A DNA stretch of 64,000 nucleotides. Origin: Effrenium voratum (Eukaryota; Sar; Dinophyceae; Suessiales; Symbiodiniaceae). The notes under the pieces were generated by a model, which was not told the DNA's origin, did not search any database, and saw only the letters and a list, made by a program, of their open reading frames with translations. A program made the position numbers and the translations under genes. Where the stretch lies: NCBI GenBank assembly GCA_963377175.1, contig CAUJNA010003498.1, positions 96,534 to 160,533 of the forward strand. The letters run 5' to 3'. Shown here piece after piece: positions 1 through 11,649 of this stretch. Each line of letters starts with the position of its first letter. Position 1 is the stretch's first letter.

Positions 1-697
1 AAAAGCTTAGCCCCGCAATTGCGAACTTGCCGCGCAAATGGCCACTTGGCCACCGAACTTCTATCTCAAGCAAGGTGTGGAATGTTTGGAGTTGGCATTC
101 CAAGATAACAGTTGTCGTCTTGCCAGGGTTTGTCCACCTTCGCTGCAAGTTGATGAGAAGCAGTGCTGCGTGAGGTTGGGAACCTTGAGTCTTGGGCATG
201 GGTTGTTTATGCTTCAACTCGCTTTTCTCAAAGCACGTAGGATCATGGCTTTGCTCCCTCTGTCCGCGCTGCGAGGCGACATGGTTCAATGTACGCAAGA
301 GAGCGAGACGAAGCCCGGCAGCCGGTTGGTATTTGAGTTGCCTCCATGTCAACTCCTGAGAGAAGAATCCTGTGTTTTGAAGAAAGGGGAGGGGACCCCT
401 GATACTTTCCTTGGAGTTTCATTGCCTGTGAGCATCAACTAACCTGATGCAGTTGCGCACTTTGGCAGCTGTAACATGAGTTGAAACCTCACCTGCTTGG
501 CATCGAAGGATCGGTTTCGGCCTCTTCGGCGGCGTCAATGTCCTGGAACCTGGAGAAGCAGGCAAAGTCGCCAACCTCAACCACAACCGTGGACAAGTCC
601 TTGCAGCTTGCGCTGCACAGATCTGGGTTTTTCTAGCTTCGGGTCCTTGAATCAGTCGTGCTTCAGGAACCCAAGCCTGTCGGTTTCTCTTGGCCGC
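1..697. other. No supported gene (probable intron or intergenic DNA)
   Basis: Open frames exist here, but none has the GC-rich, biased codon pattern of the exons downstream, and no domain is recognisable. It is most likely intron or intergenic sequence ahead of the exon at 698. Confidence 0.4.
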
Positions 698-951
698 ATG
701 GCGCCCGTTTCGGGTCCTGAGGTGGAAGGGAAGAAGGGCAGCCGCTGGTACGGGGACTCGGAGGTGGTGAAGGTGGACCCCAAGGCCCTGGGCCTGGTGC
801 CCTTGACGGACTCCGAGTGGGCGGGGCTGCCCTCCACGCGGGCCAACTACGTGGCCTTCAGCCAGCAGCTGCCGAACCCCCTGCTGGAGGGGGGCTGGAT
901 GGGCAAGGGCCGCGCAGAGAAATCCACGGAGACCTCCTCGGCGGAGGCCTA
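698..951 (+). CDS. Exon of an unrecognised protein (gene A)
   Basis: A GC-rich open stretch begins at an ATG in a good context (gccgcATGG) and encodes a hydrophilic segment with WYGDSEVVKVDPKALGLVPL and a later ANYVAFSQQLPNPLLEGG. Codon use is clearly biased compared with the flanks. The frame closes with TAG at 950-952, but the true end may be an earlier splice donor. I do not recognise the family. Exons with similar codon use follow on the same strand to about 4.7 kb, so this is probably the 5' part, or an internal exon, of one intron-rich gene. Confidence 0.5.
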
Positions 952-1115
952 GGGTGGGCGGCCAGCTGGAAGCTTCCAAGGGAAAAAGGGGTCGGACAGG
1001 CCCAGTAAAGAGGTGGTAGGCTACCGACCCCTGGTGATCTTGTTATATCTTACTGGTATTTATTTGCATGGGGGTGAGGAAATTAAGTGATATTAAGTAC
1101 TACAAGTACCAAGTA

Positions 1116-1205
1116 TTGAATATGACCCAGGTGGACCTCAACTTCGATGTGGTGGCCATGGGCTTCATGTCCTCCTATGTGGACGCTCAGGTCTTCTATG
1201 CCGAG
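1116..1205 (+). CDS. Probable short exon of gene A
   Basis: This short stretch reads QVDLNFDVVAMGFMSSYVDA in one frame, with codon use like the exon at 698. It falls into non-coding sequence after about 1,205. Boundaries are estimated. No family is recognised. Confidence 0.35.
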
Positions 1206-1452
1206 GCTGGAGGGGTGGCAATGGTCCGAGGTTCAAATACGGCGGATTGGGCCGGGCGCAGGGCTCCTAAATGGCACCACCCAAATGTTGTCCAGGCCAA
1301 AAAGCACGAAGAGGATGGAGGACCTCCCAAAAGTGTTTGTCTTTGGCCTTTGGCCTTCACGGCTGGGGCGGATGGCAACGGTCGGCAAGTGCAGAAGTCG
1401 CTTGGCGTTTGCTGAGGCCACCACCCACACTTAGCACTCCTGAAATTCGCCT

Positions 1453-1542
1453 CTGCAGGCGGGCATGGAGATCAAGGGCCAGTGGCGTGCTGCAGATGGA
1501 TCCACTGGGGAGGTCACCGGCATCAAGGCAGTCACCAAGCAA
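1453..1542 (+). CDS. Probable short exon of gene A
   Basis: After a pyrimidine-rich stretch ending in tctgcag, the frame reads AGMEIKGQWRAADGSTGEVT and onward to about 1,542. The acceptor-like AG and the codon use support an exon. The function is unknown. Confidence 0.4.
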
Positions 1543-2439
1543 CCACTTGCAAACGGCATCACTTAAGTAAGTTTAAGAAGTTCAACCACAACATCACTTG
1601 AATTCTGAGATGTTGCATGCAGCACCATCACATAGCCACAAATCTGAATGCGGTTTTTTGTTTTTTGAAAAATGGTAGGCGAACATAAACGTGACGTCCA
1701 CCAAGAGTGCCCAATTAGAGTTCATACCCAATTGGAGCCACGCAAGCTGGTGACCATTACCGACCATGGGGCCAAGAAGGAGCGCATGACCTTTAGCCTT
1801 GCTATGGCTCCCATGCTCGTCGATCCCTGCAAGGCCTTGGCAGGTCTGGCTCTGGGCGGCCTTTGGCATGTGGAGCTGCAGCCCCTCGAACGCGAAATGG
1901 TCAAAGCTTCGCTGTTGGTAAATTGTTGAGTTCTTTGGCTTTTGGTTCTGTTCCTGTGTGGGTAGAAAGAATAACAACAATGACAGGAACAAAGCGTTTT
2001 TGCTGACATACCAGGGCTTGGGAAGAACGCGCGAGCGCCTGTGGGGCAGATGGGGTTGACCTGCAGCAAGATCAGGGCTGAATTTCGCGCTTCACGCTGC
2101 CATGCCGCCCTTTCCCTGCAGTGTACAAAGCGTTCCCCAGTGGCCATTGGCCTTTGCTATTGCAAGCCACGGGTTCAAGTTCGAGGGCATTCTCACTTGC
2201 CACATTCCCCAAACATTTCATGTGTTCACAACTTGGAATTTGAAGCGCCTTCCCAATTAATGATTTTGTCTTTCTTCGTGGGCAGAGAACTGAGCCCGGA
2301 GCTAAGGTCCGGCGCTGACTCCATGCAGCACGCCTGGAACTGCTGGTTCTCATGTTTCCCACCCAGTTCTAGCAGCAACGTCACCAGCATCCGCATTTCT
2401 GGTTCGGCCTTAGCCGGCCCCATGCTCCAGGAAGGGATG

Positions 2440-2562
2440 GCACCTGAAAACGCTCCTCCTGCACTGCGCATCTCCGGAGAGATGACCGGCAAGGGCGTGG
2501 TCTCCTTCACCATGACTGCAGAGGAAGACCTGCAATGCTTTATGGATAGCATGTGGTGGGTG
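2440..2562 (+). CDS. Probable exon of gene A
   Basis: The frame reads LRISGEMTGKGVVSFTMTAE followed by EDLQCFMDSMW. Alternating hydrophobic residues suggest beta strands. An open frame extends upstream to 2,290, but there it is Ser-rich and less convincing. Boundaries are approximate and no family is assigned. Confidence 0.35.
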
Positions 2563-2696
2563 GCCGTGTTGTTCAATCAAACTTAGAATTCCAACCATAC
2601 AATCAGCTGCCACACCATCTGCAGAAGCATATGTAGTATGTTTTGCAGTCTTCTACAAGTCTTCTACAGATGCCCTTGCTCTGCCCGTGTCTCCAG

Positions 2697-2870
2697 GAAG
2701 GGGACCTGAAGGCCCTGGAGTCCCTGGGTGCCATGGGCTGGGTGAACTCCACCTGGGAGGGCGAGCTGGGCACGGACCGCTGGCTGCGGGGCGCCTGGCG
2801 GCGCCCCGACGCCGGGGGCGCTGGGCGCTGGCGCGCCCGGCACATCGGCAGGGCAGCAGTGCACGGCACC
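2697..2870 (+). CDS. Probable exon of gene A
   Basis: A GC-rich segment after the acceptor-like gtctccag reads EGDLKALESLGAMGWVNSTW and continues with WEGELGTDRWLRGAWRRP. The strong third-position GC bias supports coding in this frame rather than the Arg/Pro/Gly-rich frame on the same strand. It may belong to the same gene as the exons on both sides. No domain is recognised. Confidence 0.45.
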
Positions 2871-3063
2871 ATGAAGCCACAGGCGCGCACTATCGCGATA
2901 TTTGCGCCCAATGGGAGGGGACTGGGAGGGGAATGGGGGGGGAATGGAGGGGATGTAAGGGGGATGGATATCGAGGATTATGAGCAATGCGCGACTTGAT
3001 TGGCTTGTGCTAGTGTTTACTTGCAATGGTTCAGGGGTCCACCGTCACCGCAGGGTGTGAGCT

Positions 3064-3196
3064 GAGGTGGATTCAGGTGCCGAGTGGGAGCCGAAGCGTT
3101 GCGAGATCCGGACCGCGCCGGCGGACACCAAGCCGGGCCGCCTCAAGAAGGGCATGAAGGTGAAGCTGTCGAAGATCTACAAGACCTGCAGTGATG
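3064..3196 (+). CDS. Exon: first half of a small beta-rich module (gene A)
   Basis: The frame encodes CEIRTAPADTKPGRLKKGMK and then VKLSKIYKTCSDAG. After an intron-like gap it appears to continue at 3,462 with EGQVGVIIQENPGQDQP. The two halves together suggest a compact SH3/KOW-like beta barrel (K-x-G-x-x-V-x-L, then G-x-V-G-V-I), but this is only an impression. A GT-type donor (gggtacc) lies near 3,197. Confidence 0.45.
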
Positions 3197-3461
3197 CAGG
3201 GTACCTTGAACTCCACTGTGAAAAGTGCTAAACTTTGCCATGCTTGTGTTGTGGATGGTGTTGCAGACCCTCGTTCTAAGGGATGCAACAATAAGATGTC
3301 AACTGTTGACTGCCATAGGCTTTGGCACATGTCACTGGCTGTGTTGGTGTGCATTGCGTGCACTGCCGGTGGGTTCGAAATGATCAGGTCAGGACCTTTG
3401 CAACTTGGCTGCCTTGGGTTGGGCTGTGCGCCTTTGGTCTCATGTTGGCTGCTTTGCTCGC

Positions 3462-3600
3462 GTTGCCAAGGAAGGAGGGGCAGGTTGGCGTCATCATCCA
3501 AGAGAATCCCGGACAAGACCAGCCGGTCAATGTGAAGGCTCCGAGTGGCGGAACTTGGTGGTTTCAGGACCGGTTCCTCATCAGCTTGAGTGGTGGTTGA
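3462..3600 (+). CDS. Exon: second half of the beta-rich module (gene A)
   Basis: The frame reads KEGQVGVIIQENPGQDQPVN, then APSGGTWWFQDRFL, and meets a stop at 3,598. The paired Trp and the G-V-I strand fit the end of the module begun at 3,064. It could be the C-terminal exon, or it may splice out before the stop. Possible exon scraps follow near 4,560-4,650 (VVRIGRTQPVLGFAVMEADV). Confidence 0.45.
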
Positions 3601-5169
3601 ATGTTGAAAGAAGATGCCGTATGTCGGTTGCTGTCCTGTCTAATCTCTATTTAACGCTGGCCAAAAAAGAGGGGCCCAAAATCTAGCTGCATATCCAAAT
3701 CAACTAGTTTTCACATGGACCAGGCCAGTCGCAGTCCAGCCACAACAGGTGCGGATTCTTGGGGAGCTGTTAGAAAGAAGAAGAGTTTGAAGCATATTAG
3801 GAAGCTGGTGAATTCTTGGGGGAAGGCTAATTGGAAGATGGCCAGGAGAAGGCCTTAGTGCCCGCCTTTGCGCTCCATGACGACTCCCGGCTCTTCAACC
3901 CATTGGGCCCCTTGGAGCTAAGCGGTTTGGTGCAGCCGTGGTGCAAGGCCCCAGGCGATTTTCGAGGGCGATCTCGGCGATTTCGCACTGCGAAGGGCCG
4001 AAGGGCCGAAATGATGATCTCAGTCGTGGAGAGGGCCCTTGGGTTTGACTGCCTCGATTCGGGGCACTGTTTACCGTTTGCCTGCATGACCTCAAACAAC
4101 CAACTCGCAGGCGCTCAGCACATCCCATCTCTTGGCTGCTCAGGAGATGACTTCGAAGGCGTATCGTTTACGCGGTTCCCCGTGACGCAAGGCAGGAGAG
4201 CAAAAGCGGGTGCTTTGTAGTGAAGGATTGCCTGAGATTTGAAGTCTTGGATTCCATTTGACATTGAATTTACTGATAGGTTTGTGCTGATTTAGGCTTC
4301 TGCCTGCGCAGGTTTGTAAGCAGCACTGACCATGATTGATTGTGCATGGACATGGACAACAGATCTGAAAAGATTGCTTGGGTATGTAGGAATAGTTTGC
4401 ATTTGTGATTTTGAGCATGGGAGAGTTAAAATCTCAGCTCCCAGAAGCAGCTTTGACCATGTCACATACGTGACATGCAGTACGCCAGCTACATTGCTGT
4501 AGTGTTTCTATGTTCCACTTGGAAGGCGGCCACACCATTGCCCTGAGGCAATGCATATGCGGAGGTGCGAGTGGTGCGCATTGGCCGAACCCAGCCCGTG
4601 CTGGGCTTCGCTGTCATGGAGGCAGACGTCAGCATTTGCATGGGGGGGGGGGCACAGGATACACCAGCCTTCAAGGTCAGCCATGGGAGATGTTGCAATT
4701 AATTGTTTGCCAAGGATGAAGCAAAAGTCACTAATGGCCACCAAGAGTCCGAATTGCATTTTCATGAAGGGAAGCACACCAGTGTTGTCCAAGCCAGGAA
4801 GAAGAAGGCAAGACCATTTTCACTCGGCTGGCCGTCATTGAAGGCAGGACGTCACGGAAGTTGGAAGCTGGGCCAGCAATGGGCATGGCAAACGGATTGG
4901 GGCTCAGTGCTGCCTGCGGTGCGGGAAAACGACGAAGCAGGATATGAGACTGTACTGGCTTCAGCTGCTGGGCTGAGGATGTCTCGGGAAGACCAGAGAA
5001 GCCACCAGAGCTGCAGAGAAAGTCGTCCAAGCCAGAAGCCGCAGCCAAAAAGGCAGAAAGCAAGGCAGGAGTTGGGGGCAGTTGCCATCTTTAATTGCTT
5101 ATTGCTCGTGTGTATGGCAATTCAATGACACCTGTCAACAGCTTTGAGTTTTTAACAATGCCTTGTACT
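3601..5169. other. Mostly non-coding, one weak exon candidate
   Basis: There is no convincing gene. One short stretch at about 4,560-4,650 reads RIGRTQPVLGFAVMEADVSI on the plus strand and could be a further exon of gene A. The rest lacks codon bias and is probably intron or 3' flank. Confidence 0.3.
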
Positions 5170-5330
5170 TGTATTTTACCAGGTGATGTATTTATCAACC
5201 TCATTAACCCCAATTTGCATGAGTGTCTCACTGGCGTAGCTTCGTCATACTCGCTACGCATGGCTCAGGAAAGCGCACTTATCGCAGGGTTGAATGCTGA
5301 CCGTTCTAATTTGTTTCACCTGTTCTATAG
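5170..5330 (+). repeat. Direct repeat copy 1 (about 160 bp)
   Basis: This segment, from gtattttac through tgatgtatttatcaacctca to cctgttctatag, recurs in the same orientation at 9,511-9,671 with roughly 10-15% differences. The similarity ends sharply after ctatag. The pair brackets the decayed coding block at 5.35-8.75 kb and could be the termini of an old mobile element, or two copies of a short interspersed repeat. Confidence 0.7.
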
Positions 5331-5349
5331 GTTATCAGCCGTAAGCGGC

Positions 5350-8300
5350 TCACTGTACAGAGTTGTGCGCCATGGATGGCGGCCCTGGGATCTCCCTTAC
5401 TGAGGTGATCCCCACTCCAGATCAGCACTTATGGGGCGATGCCTGGGAATTGCACCCAACAGTCCGACGGACGACAGGCATACACTCAGGCTTTGTACAA
5501 GGGCATCAAGACATGGGTGTGCCTCCCCAAACGTCGCTGGCCAAAGTACAGCGATCCGGCGGTGCAATATCAACATGAACCATGACACGGCGAAGGAGAA
5601 GGTAAAGCGACATCGATCTATTTACAAAAGAATTTGGCCTGCGTCTGCTGCTCTTGTGAATTCATTGGAGTTTGCCAAACCGTTGATTGCGATCGAATAA
5701 CTTGCAAGAAGCTTCGAACGATACTGCCGTTGACAAGTTTGTCACACTTAACAACATGACCCCTGCAGGTGTGAAAACTTTTGATGGACCATTAAGACCA
5801 ACACGCATCTTGACGGGAGAGTTTGTTCATGTGCTGTCGAACATGCGGAAGGTAGGGGGCGAAACCTCAAGAACACTGAATCCTACACGTATGTCATGAC
5901 CGACTTGATACACAAGGCTTTTGCTTACGCACTGCTGGTTCAAAGCAAAGTGGCAATTGCAGTAGTCGTGACTCTCAAGTTCGTGAGGCTCGCCGCGTTC
6001 GACTCCCGGCACTACAAGGATGTTCCTCTGGCCCGGATCGACTACGGCTCCGACTTCTTGCTGCATGGCGGTACCGTCAAAGCCGGGCTGATTCCGGATT
6101 CGTTGCGGATCACTCAACCGAGAGGCTTGGTCAGACACATTTTGTGATGCAGCCACGCAGTCCTTCATCGTCAAGGACGTCAACTCGGGTGTGGAGCTCA
6201 CCTCTATTTCTGGGGGAATCTCAAATCGGCGCCAGTCGAGGCCTTCAATCTCCTCTTCTGCCCGGGGAAACCCACGGTCAATTACCTATTTTTCGGTGCA
6301 ATGCGTTGGTCAAGGGAGGCGCCAAGACAGACGTCGGGACGATCATCAAGCAAACAAAAATCTCTGTTCGGCCCGAAGCACGAGGTCTGGTCTGAGATGA
6401 CGTGGGGAAGAGGTCTTTCGGAGTCAATTGATGCTGCCGAGCGGGCTATGCTCAAGCTCGCCGAAAGGCCGGAGCCTCGTCCTTATGTGATCTTTTTTCG
6501 TGGTCTGGCAATGACGTCGTCGGTCGCAATAGCTATATCGACAACCCCGCCGCCCTAGCGGGCTGGGCCACGAATATTAAGGCAAAGAGGAAGGCCGCCA
6601 TGGACATCATTGAGTGGAATGCAAGGGCGCGGGATTTCGAGGCCTACGGCCTGACCGAATCCTACAAGGTCCAAATGGATGGACACGCTCGGGTACTTGG
6701 CCATGGGAGCATCACTGTGCTCAATCCCCAGACTCTGATCAGCAACACCTCGAGATCGGACCGGATTCACACCGACGACCGACGACAACGAGTTGAACCG
6801 GAAGCGCTACATTCAACACTTCGTTGCTGCGGCAAAGCTGGGGGCGGAACTCGACACGTCCCCATCTATGGCGCCCCAGGAAACTGTGCGAAGATCCCTT
6901 CGACAACAAGATCAGGGAGAAGGAATTGCAGGCGGGGAGCAGGATTGCTGCATTGGAGCCAAAGAGGGAGGCGTTTCTTGAGGAAGAGAACGAGGCCAAC
7001 CCTCTCTACCCTACCCGCTCGACACCACAAAGGAAGAATCGAGAGCGCTCTGGATGACGCAGCCAGACATCCATGCAGGCACAGTCAATGGCCTGGACAG
7101 CGTCCTCGAACGGACCTCATCGGAAGAGGAAAACAAGGACGAGATTATCGTCATGGACAAGCCGGCCGAAAGGCCAGGCCGTGAAGGTTGCAGCGAGTTG
7201 TGGACTCAAACGATGTCGGTGAAGAGGGCAAGATCAAGCTCTTCCTATCGTCAAAGCCGAAAAGCAAGAACAAGATGACTGAGGCTCTTTCCTCAACTAC
7301 ACCCAAGATGAAGGCGAAGGCCATGCCGAAACAAGCGGCCACATCCAGCAACAAGGCTCCGGCATCCGCGGCTAGCAGTAGCGATACTCAGCCCGCAGAA
7401 ATCCGTGGCCAGGCGGAGAACTTTCCTCAGCAAAAAGATCTCCTATCTGGTGCGGGGTCATGCGCATGAACGTGCAACCAGGTCAACCCCTGAAATTGAC
7501 CTCACAAGGACCTCTCGCTCGACTTCCCCGACGTTGCCAAATGGGTGCAACGCCGCTACGATTGGCGCTGCGCCCAATTCACCCTACTCCACGCGGCATG
7601 TGCTTCCAAACGCTTTGAGGTCTTTGTCGAGCACGCGGCCCCAGGCGTTCAGTGGAACGGATTGAAAGTCATGCCACTCCGAATCAGATCAATCACGGGT
7701 CACAACGATTGGGTGACCGAGGCGGCCGGCTTCAACCACACCCGGGCATTCCCGTGACCTTGGATGAGAATTACACCATCGATCACGCAAAGAATGGTGT
7801 GCACCCGGGGTTTTGTAGGAACTTCACAGACGCTCGCCGAAAGGCGATGCCCAGGATCGCGTGTCACACCTGCAACACGCAGAACTTCTTCGACATCATC
7901 TACATGGGCGTCTTCCCTGGTGCAATGGGCGACAAACCTACCTAAAGGTAGTGCCACCTTGGGATAGTTTGGACGCAAAGCTGGAGGTGCACGGCCCGAT
8001 CGTCCCATCAACGTTGCGATCGATGTCGAGATGCTGGGGCAGCTTGGCTGCCGCCTGTGCGCGCCCGGAGTCGGGGAGGCCCTCGTCATGGAGGACTGGA
8101 ACACGAATTAAGTGATCATCTATGCCTATGACGCGGAGTGCGCGAGATTCATCTGGACCAACAGGATGTACGTTGACCTCCGGACATACCAGGAACGCCT
8201 CAAGAAGTTCCGGGATGACGTGAAGGGTGGCCAGAATCTCCGGCCGGCACTTGTCGCATTTATGGAAACTGTCGACAGAGAGCGCAAGGGCTACTACCGG

Positions 8301-8750
8301 TCGTGGGCGCCGACGGCATGCCTGGTGAACCCGCAAATGCAAAAACATCGTCGACGAGAACCTGCCGAAGAACGATCAATTGTTGTTGGAGTTCGAGACG
8401 GCTCGCTACGCTCTCTACCGCAACTGGGCTTGCGCTGTGAAGCAGCAGCCCGGGGAGACCCGTGGCCGGCGCGGTCCCTGGCAGGACCTGGGCCCCAACA
8501 AGAAGAAGTCCAGCAATTGGCGCTTTACGGAGGTTATGCACGTTCCGGACGAAGTCTGCAAAGGGTGCAACGGATCGAACCCGGCGGGCTCACTGTTTTC
8601 AGTGCGACACCTTTTACATCGCATGCCCGACGTGAAGAAACTCGCTCGGGTTCCCGCTCGTGATGGAGCAGATCAAGACTCATGTTCTCACACAGCACAG
8701 AGATGCTCGTGGCGACCGTAGCGCAAGGCGAGGCTCGGAATCATGAAAAA
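5350..8750 (+). pseudogene. Decayed coding block with Tpt1/KptA-like remnants
   Basis: The plus strand holds a chain of protein-like fragments that jump between frames and contain stops, so this is a broken long ORF. Mid-block fragments resemble the RNA 2'-phosphotransferase (Tpt1/KptA) fold, which removes the 2'-phosphate from spliced tRNA using NAD. They are LSKKISYLVRGHAHE (7,422-7,470; compare LSKxLSYxLRHG), RSITGHNDWV (about 7,690; compare the RAVQGHS motif), and HTCNTQNFFDIIYMGVFPG (about 7,868; compare the HGT...GL motif). Before them are Lys/Ala/Glu-rich, coiled-coil-like pieces. After them comes YQERLKKFRDDVKGGQNLRP and a Cys-rich end (VCKGCNGSNPAGSLF). The similarity is read by eye and the catalytic residues are not intact. 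Flanking direct repeats suggest that the block moved as a unit. Confidence 0.45.
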
Positions 8751-9510
8751 CATCGCAAAGAAGGCCGTGCTCAGGATCAAGGAGTCTCATCAACGGCCCC
8801 TTCTACGTACACGGCTGCTCGGGGAGACCTGACGCCCTCGGCTCTCGAATTCATCGAGAAGGTGGCCCGTTGCGTCACCCCAGCTTCGAGCGGACAAAAT
8901 CAAAAGTGCCCATAACAATTTGCTGCTATGTACGGAATCCTGGAGAAGGAACAGCGATACAAGGTCATGGGCTGGACGAAAGACTTCAGCTCAATCAGTC
9001 ATACCGGAGACCGTCCTTGTCGAGCTTTTGCTTGAAATTCCGTTCATCCAGGTCCCCGGTCGCAGCACTCCTTTGCCTGCCTTCGTTGGAGTGACCCTCA
9101 GCCCCGAGAAACCGGAAGCCAGTGGCAAGATTGATCATGGACCCAATCCTACTGGGGCAGCTGGGATCAGTCGTGGGACTCTTGGTGCAAAAAGGGAGCA
9201 GCGCCCATGGAAGAGCTCTCGCAACTGGAGTTGGCGCTGAGCGGATGTAATTCCAGATCTTCGGCAGACATCCATTCGCATTTCAAATTTCAATCTGTTA
9301 TATCCAATTGGTCATGTTTGTTGAAGACCAGTGTACAGGAATGAAGCACTGCCTCGCGAAAGCGGTGGCCAGCAGAGGCGGAAGACCTTAACTGGCCGTT
9401 GCTTATCAATCAGGTGCTCATTACCTGCAAGAGACCTCACGCCGATCGGGTTTACTTGGTTGTGTTCATCCCTAACATTTGTCCTCCTGTTTCATCGTCG
9501 GTCATGGGGG
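8751..9510. other. No supported gene
   Basis: A few open frames lack codon bias. This may be the 3' part of the decayed block upstream plus flanking DNA. Confidence 0.4.
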
Positions 9511-9671
9511 TGTATTTTACAATGTGATGTATTTATCAACCTCATCAACCCTAATTGCATGAGTGTCTCACTGGCGTAGCTTCGTCATACTCCCTACGCA
9601 TGGCTCAAGAAAAGCGCGCTCATCGCAGGGTTGAGCGCTGACCCTTCTAGGTTGTGTAACCTGTTCTATAG
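9511..9671 (+). repeat. Direct repeat copy 2 (about 160 bp)
   Basis: Second copy of the repeat at 5,170-5,330, same orientation, 4.34 kb downstream. It shares gtgtctcactggcgtagctt and ends at cctgttctatag. Sequence on both sides differs from copy 1. Confidence 0.7.
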
Positions 9672-9789
9672 TGCTGTTGGCTTGCCCGCTGCTTGAAAAG
9701 TGCGCAACCTTCTTGGATTCTGTTTCGGCCTTTGTTGATCTGACACAAAAGGGCGCATGTGCTTTTCGCGTAGAATGTACGCAGTTGTG

Positions 9790-9965
9790 CGTGATGTCCA
9801 GGAGGAGATAGGTGCTGGGGACGATGAAGACGAGGAAGAAGAGGAGCAGGAGGAGGAGCCAACGCCTGAAAAGAACGAGGAGAAGAAAAGGAAAGGCTCG
9901 GTCGGCATCGCATGGGACATCGCTGGCATGATGGTGGTGTGTGCACTTTCAGGCGCTTGCAAGTT
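9790..9965 (+). CDS. Exon with an acidic stretch
   Basis: The frame reads AVVRDVQEEIGAGDDEDEEE, then a run of Glu and Lys, then GIAWDIAGMMVVCALSGACK, and stops near 9,978. The acidic-to-basic switch followed by a hydrophobic stretch of about 15-18 residues suggests a linker before a membrane segment, or simply a splice into intron. It precedes a large TG-rich satellite. It may belong to the SPRY-containing gene downstream. Confidence 0.45.
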
Positions 9966-10079
9966 TGTGGCATTGTGAATCTTACCCCATGGTTGGTTAT
10001 TGCTTCGGGTGTTGGTTGTCTCGAAAATCCTGCCAGCACATGTCATGACCTCTCCATTTTGTCGAGCTTCGTCTCGATG

Positions 10080-10670
10080 GGTTGTTTGTGTCTGTGTGTC
10101 TCCGTGTGCCTGTGTGGGTGTGTGCGTGCGTTTTGGTGTCTCTCCCTCGCCCCCTTTCTCCCTTTCTGTTTTGCTTGTTCTTCCTGTCTTTCTTTCCATC
10201 CGTCCTTCCTTATTATTTTTCTTTCTTTCTTTCTTTCTTTCTTTCGTTCGTTCGTTCGTTCGTTTTGCTTTCTCTCCCTCTCTCTCCCCCTCTCTCTGTC
10301 TCTGTTTATCGTTTTCCTCACTCTGTGTGTGTGTGTTTGTGTCTGTTTGTGTGTTTGTGTCTTTCTGTCTTTCTGTGTTTGTGTGTTTGTGTGTTTGCGA
10401 GTTTGTGGTTTTGTGTGTTTGTGTGTTTGTGTGTTGGTGTGTTTGTGTCTTTCTGTCTTCTGTCTTTCTGTGTTTGTGGGTTTGTGTGTTTGCGAGTGTG
10501 TGGTTTTGTGTGTTTGTGTGATTCTGTGTTTGTGTGTTTGTGTGTTTGTGTGTTTGCGAGTTTGTGGTTTTGTGTGTTTGTGTGTTTGTGTGTGTGTGTG
10601 TTTGTGTGTGTGTTTGTGTGTGTGTTTGTGTGGGTGTGTGTGTTTGTGTGTGTGTGTGTCTTTGTTTGTG

Positions 10671-10705
<35 letters not shown>

Positions 10706-10830
10706 CTGTTTGTGTGTTTGTGTTGGTGCGCGCGTGTGTGTGTGTGTGTGTCTGAATGTCTGCGGGTCTGAGTCTGTGTGTCTGTTTCTGTGTGTGTGTG
10801 TGTTTGCGGGTGTGTGTGTCAGTGATGTTG
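10080..10830. repeat. TG-rich satellite (gtgtttgt-type)
   Basis: About 750 bp of degenerate TG/TTTG repeats, including a CTTT/CGTT run at 10,220-10,265 and many copies of gtgtttgtgt. Long open frames on both strands are made of Val/Cys/Leu or Thr/His/Gln only and are artefacts of the repeat. Confidence 0.9.
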
Positions 10831-10922
10831 TGCATAATGAGGTTAAAAGGCCCGATGAAAGGGCGTTTGTTAGCTGAGATGATCCTAGCGGACACTTGAT
10901 TCGGAATACATCCGCGTTGCAG

Positions 10923-10982
10923 GCTGGGACCTGGCCAAGTCTTACGGAGATCGCTGGGAGGAGGGCGATGTGATTTGCTGCC
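10923..10982 (+). CDS. Exon: SPRY-like domain, part 1
   Basis: After the acceptor-like gcgttgcag, the frame reads GWDLAKSYGDRWEEGDVICC. This matches the SPRY pattern G-W-x-x-x-x-x-Y-G-x...x-W-x-x-G-D-V-I-G-C that precedes the LNG strand. SPRY domains bind protein partners and are common in multidomain dinoflagellate proteins. The next strand appears at 11,106. Confidence 0.55.
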
Positions 10983-11105
10983 AAGTTATGACCCTTTGCT
11001 GAGCAATTGGGGGGTATCAGGTTGCTGGTGGGCATGTGGGGTGCACGCTGTGGTGTCATATTTTTCTCGTTTGTGTTTGAATCAATCATCACTCTTTGGC
11101 TGAGG

Positions 11106-11165
11106 ATGCCATCTGGCATCATTGCCTTTGGCCTCAACGGCGACTTCCAGGCACAGTTGCCCCTG
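11106..11165 (+). CDS. Exon: SPRY-like domain, part 2
   Basis: The frame reads MPSGIIAFGLNGDFQAQL. The I-x-F-x-L-N-G-x-x strand is the hallmark of SPRY domains, and it comes right after the GDVI strand of the exon at 10,923. Boundaries are approximate. Confidence 0.55.
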
Positions 11166-11526
11166 CAGCCTTGATTTGCATCGATGATTTCAAATTACCA
11201 ATTCCACTCTGCCTTAAACAGACCTGTGATGCGGGCAACCTTTTGAGACTGCAATGGTTGTTTCGCGTCGCTTCCTGCACTTCCACGAAGTTCATTTCGA
11301 CGAGTCGCCTAAAGCCCAAGCCGCAGAAATTGCAATTCCAGATGCCTTCGGCTGCTCCGGAGCCACCTTCAACCTGATAAATCAGTCCTGCTAGCCTGCA
11401 ATTCGACTCCCTTCGTTCAAGGTTGAAAAAAGCCCCTTCAGAAGATGGGCGCCCTTTTCAAAGCCACCCAATAAGGCGACTCGATCCGCCTGTTTGAACC
11501 CAATCTCCATGCCAAATTTGGTGCAA

Positions 11527-11645
11527 GGCTCCTATGGGCACGGCGTTTGACCTCAAGCTGCCAGCTGGGGCAAAGCTGTGCCTGGTGGCCTCTGCAGGGG
11601 AGAACGGGCGCCTGCGAGTGAACCTGGGAACCAGCCTCAGTCGGC
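11527..11645 (+). CDS. Exon: SPRY-like domain, part 3
   Basis: The frame reads PMGTAFDLKLPAGAKLCLVA followed by SAGENGRLRVNLGTS. This fits the end of a SPRY domain (G-x-A-F ... L-x-P-x-x-S ... R-V-N-L-G). A fragment at about 11,340-11,375, AFGCSGATFNL, resembles the same SPRY end and may be a relic or an alternative exon. Confidence 0.5.
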
Positions 11646-11649
11646 CTCA

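Noticed and set aside
9666..11137. Long minus-strand frames of 360-410 codons rich in Thr/His/Gln
   Set aside because: They read through the TG satellite. The composition is dictated by the repeat and the ends have no protein-like features.
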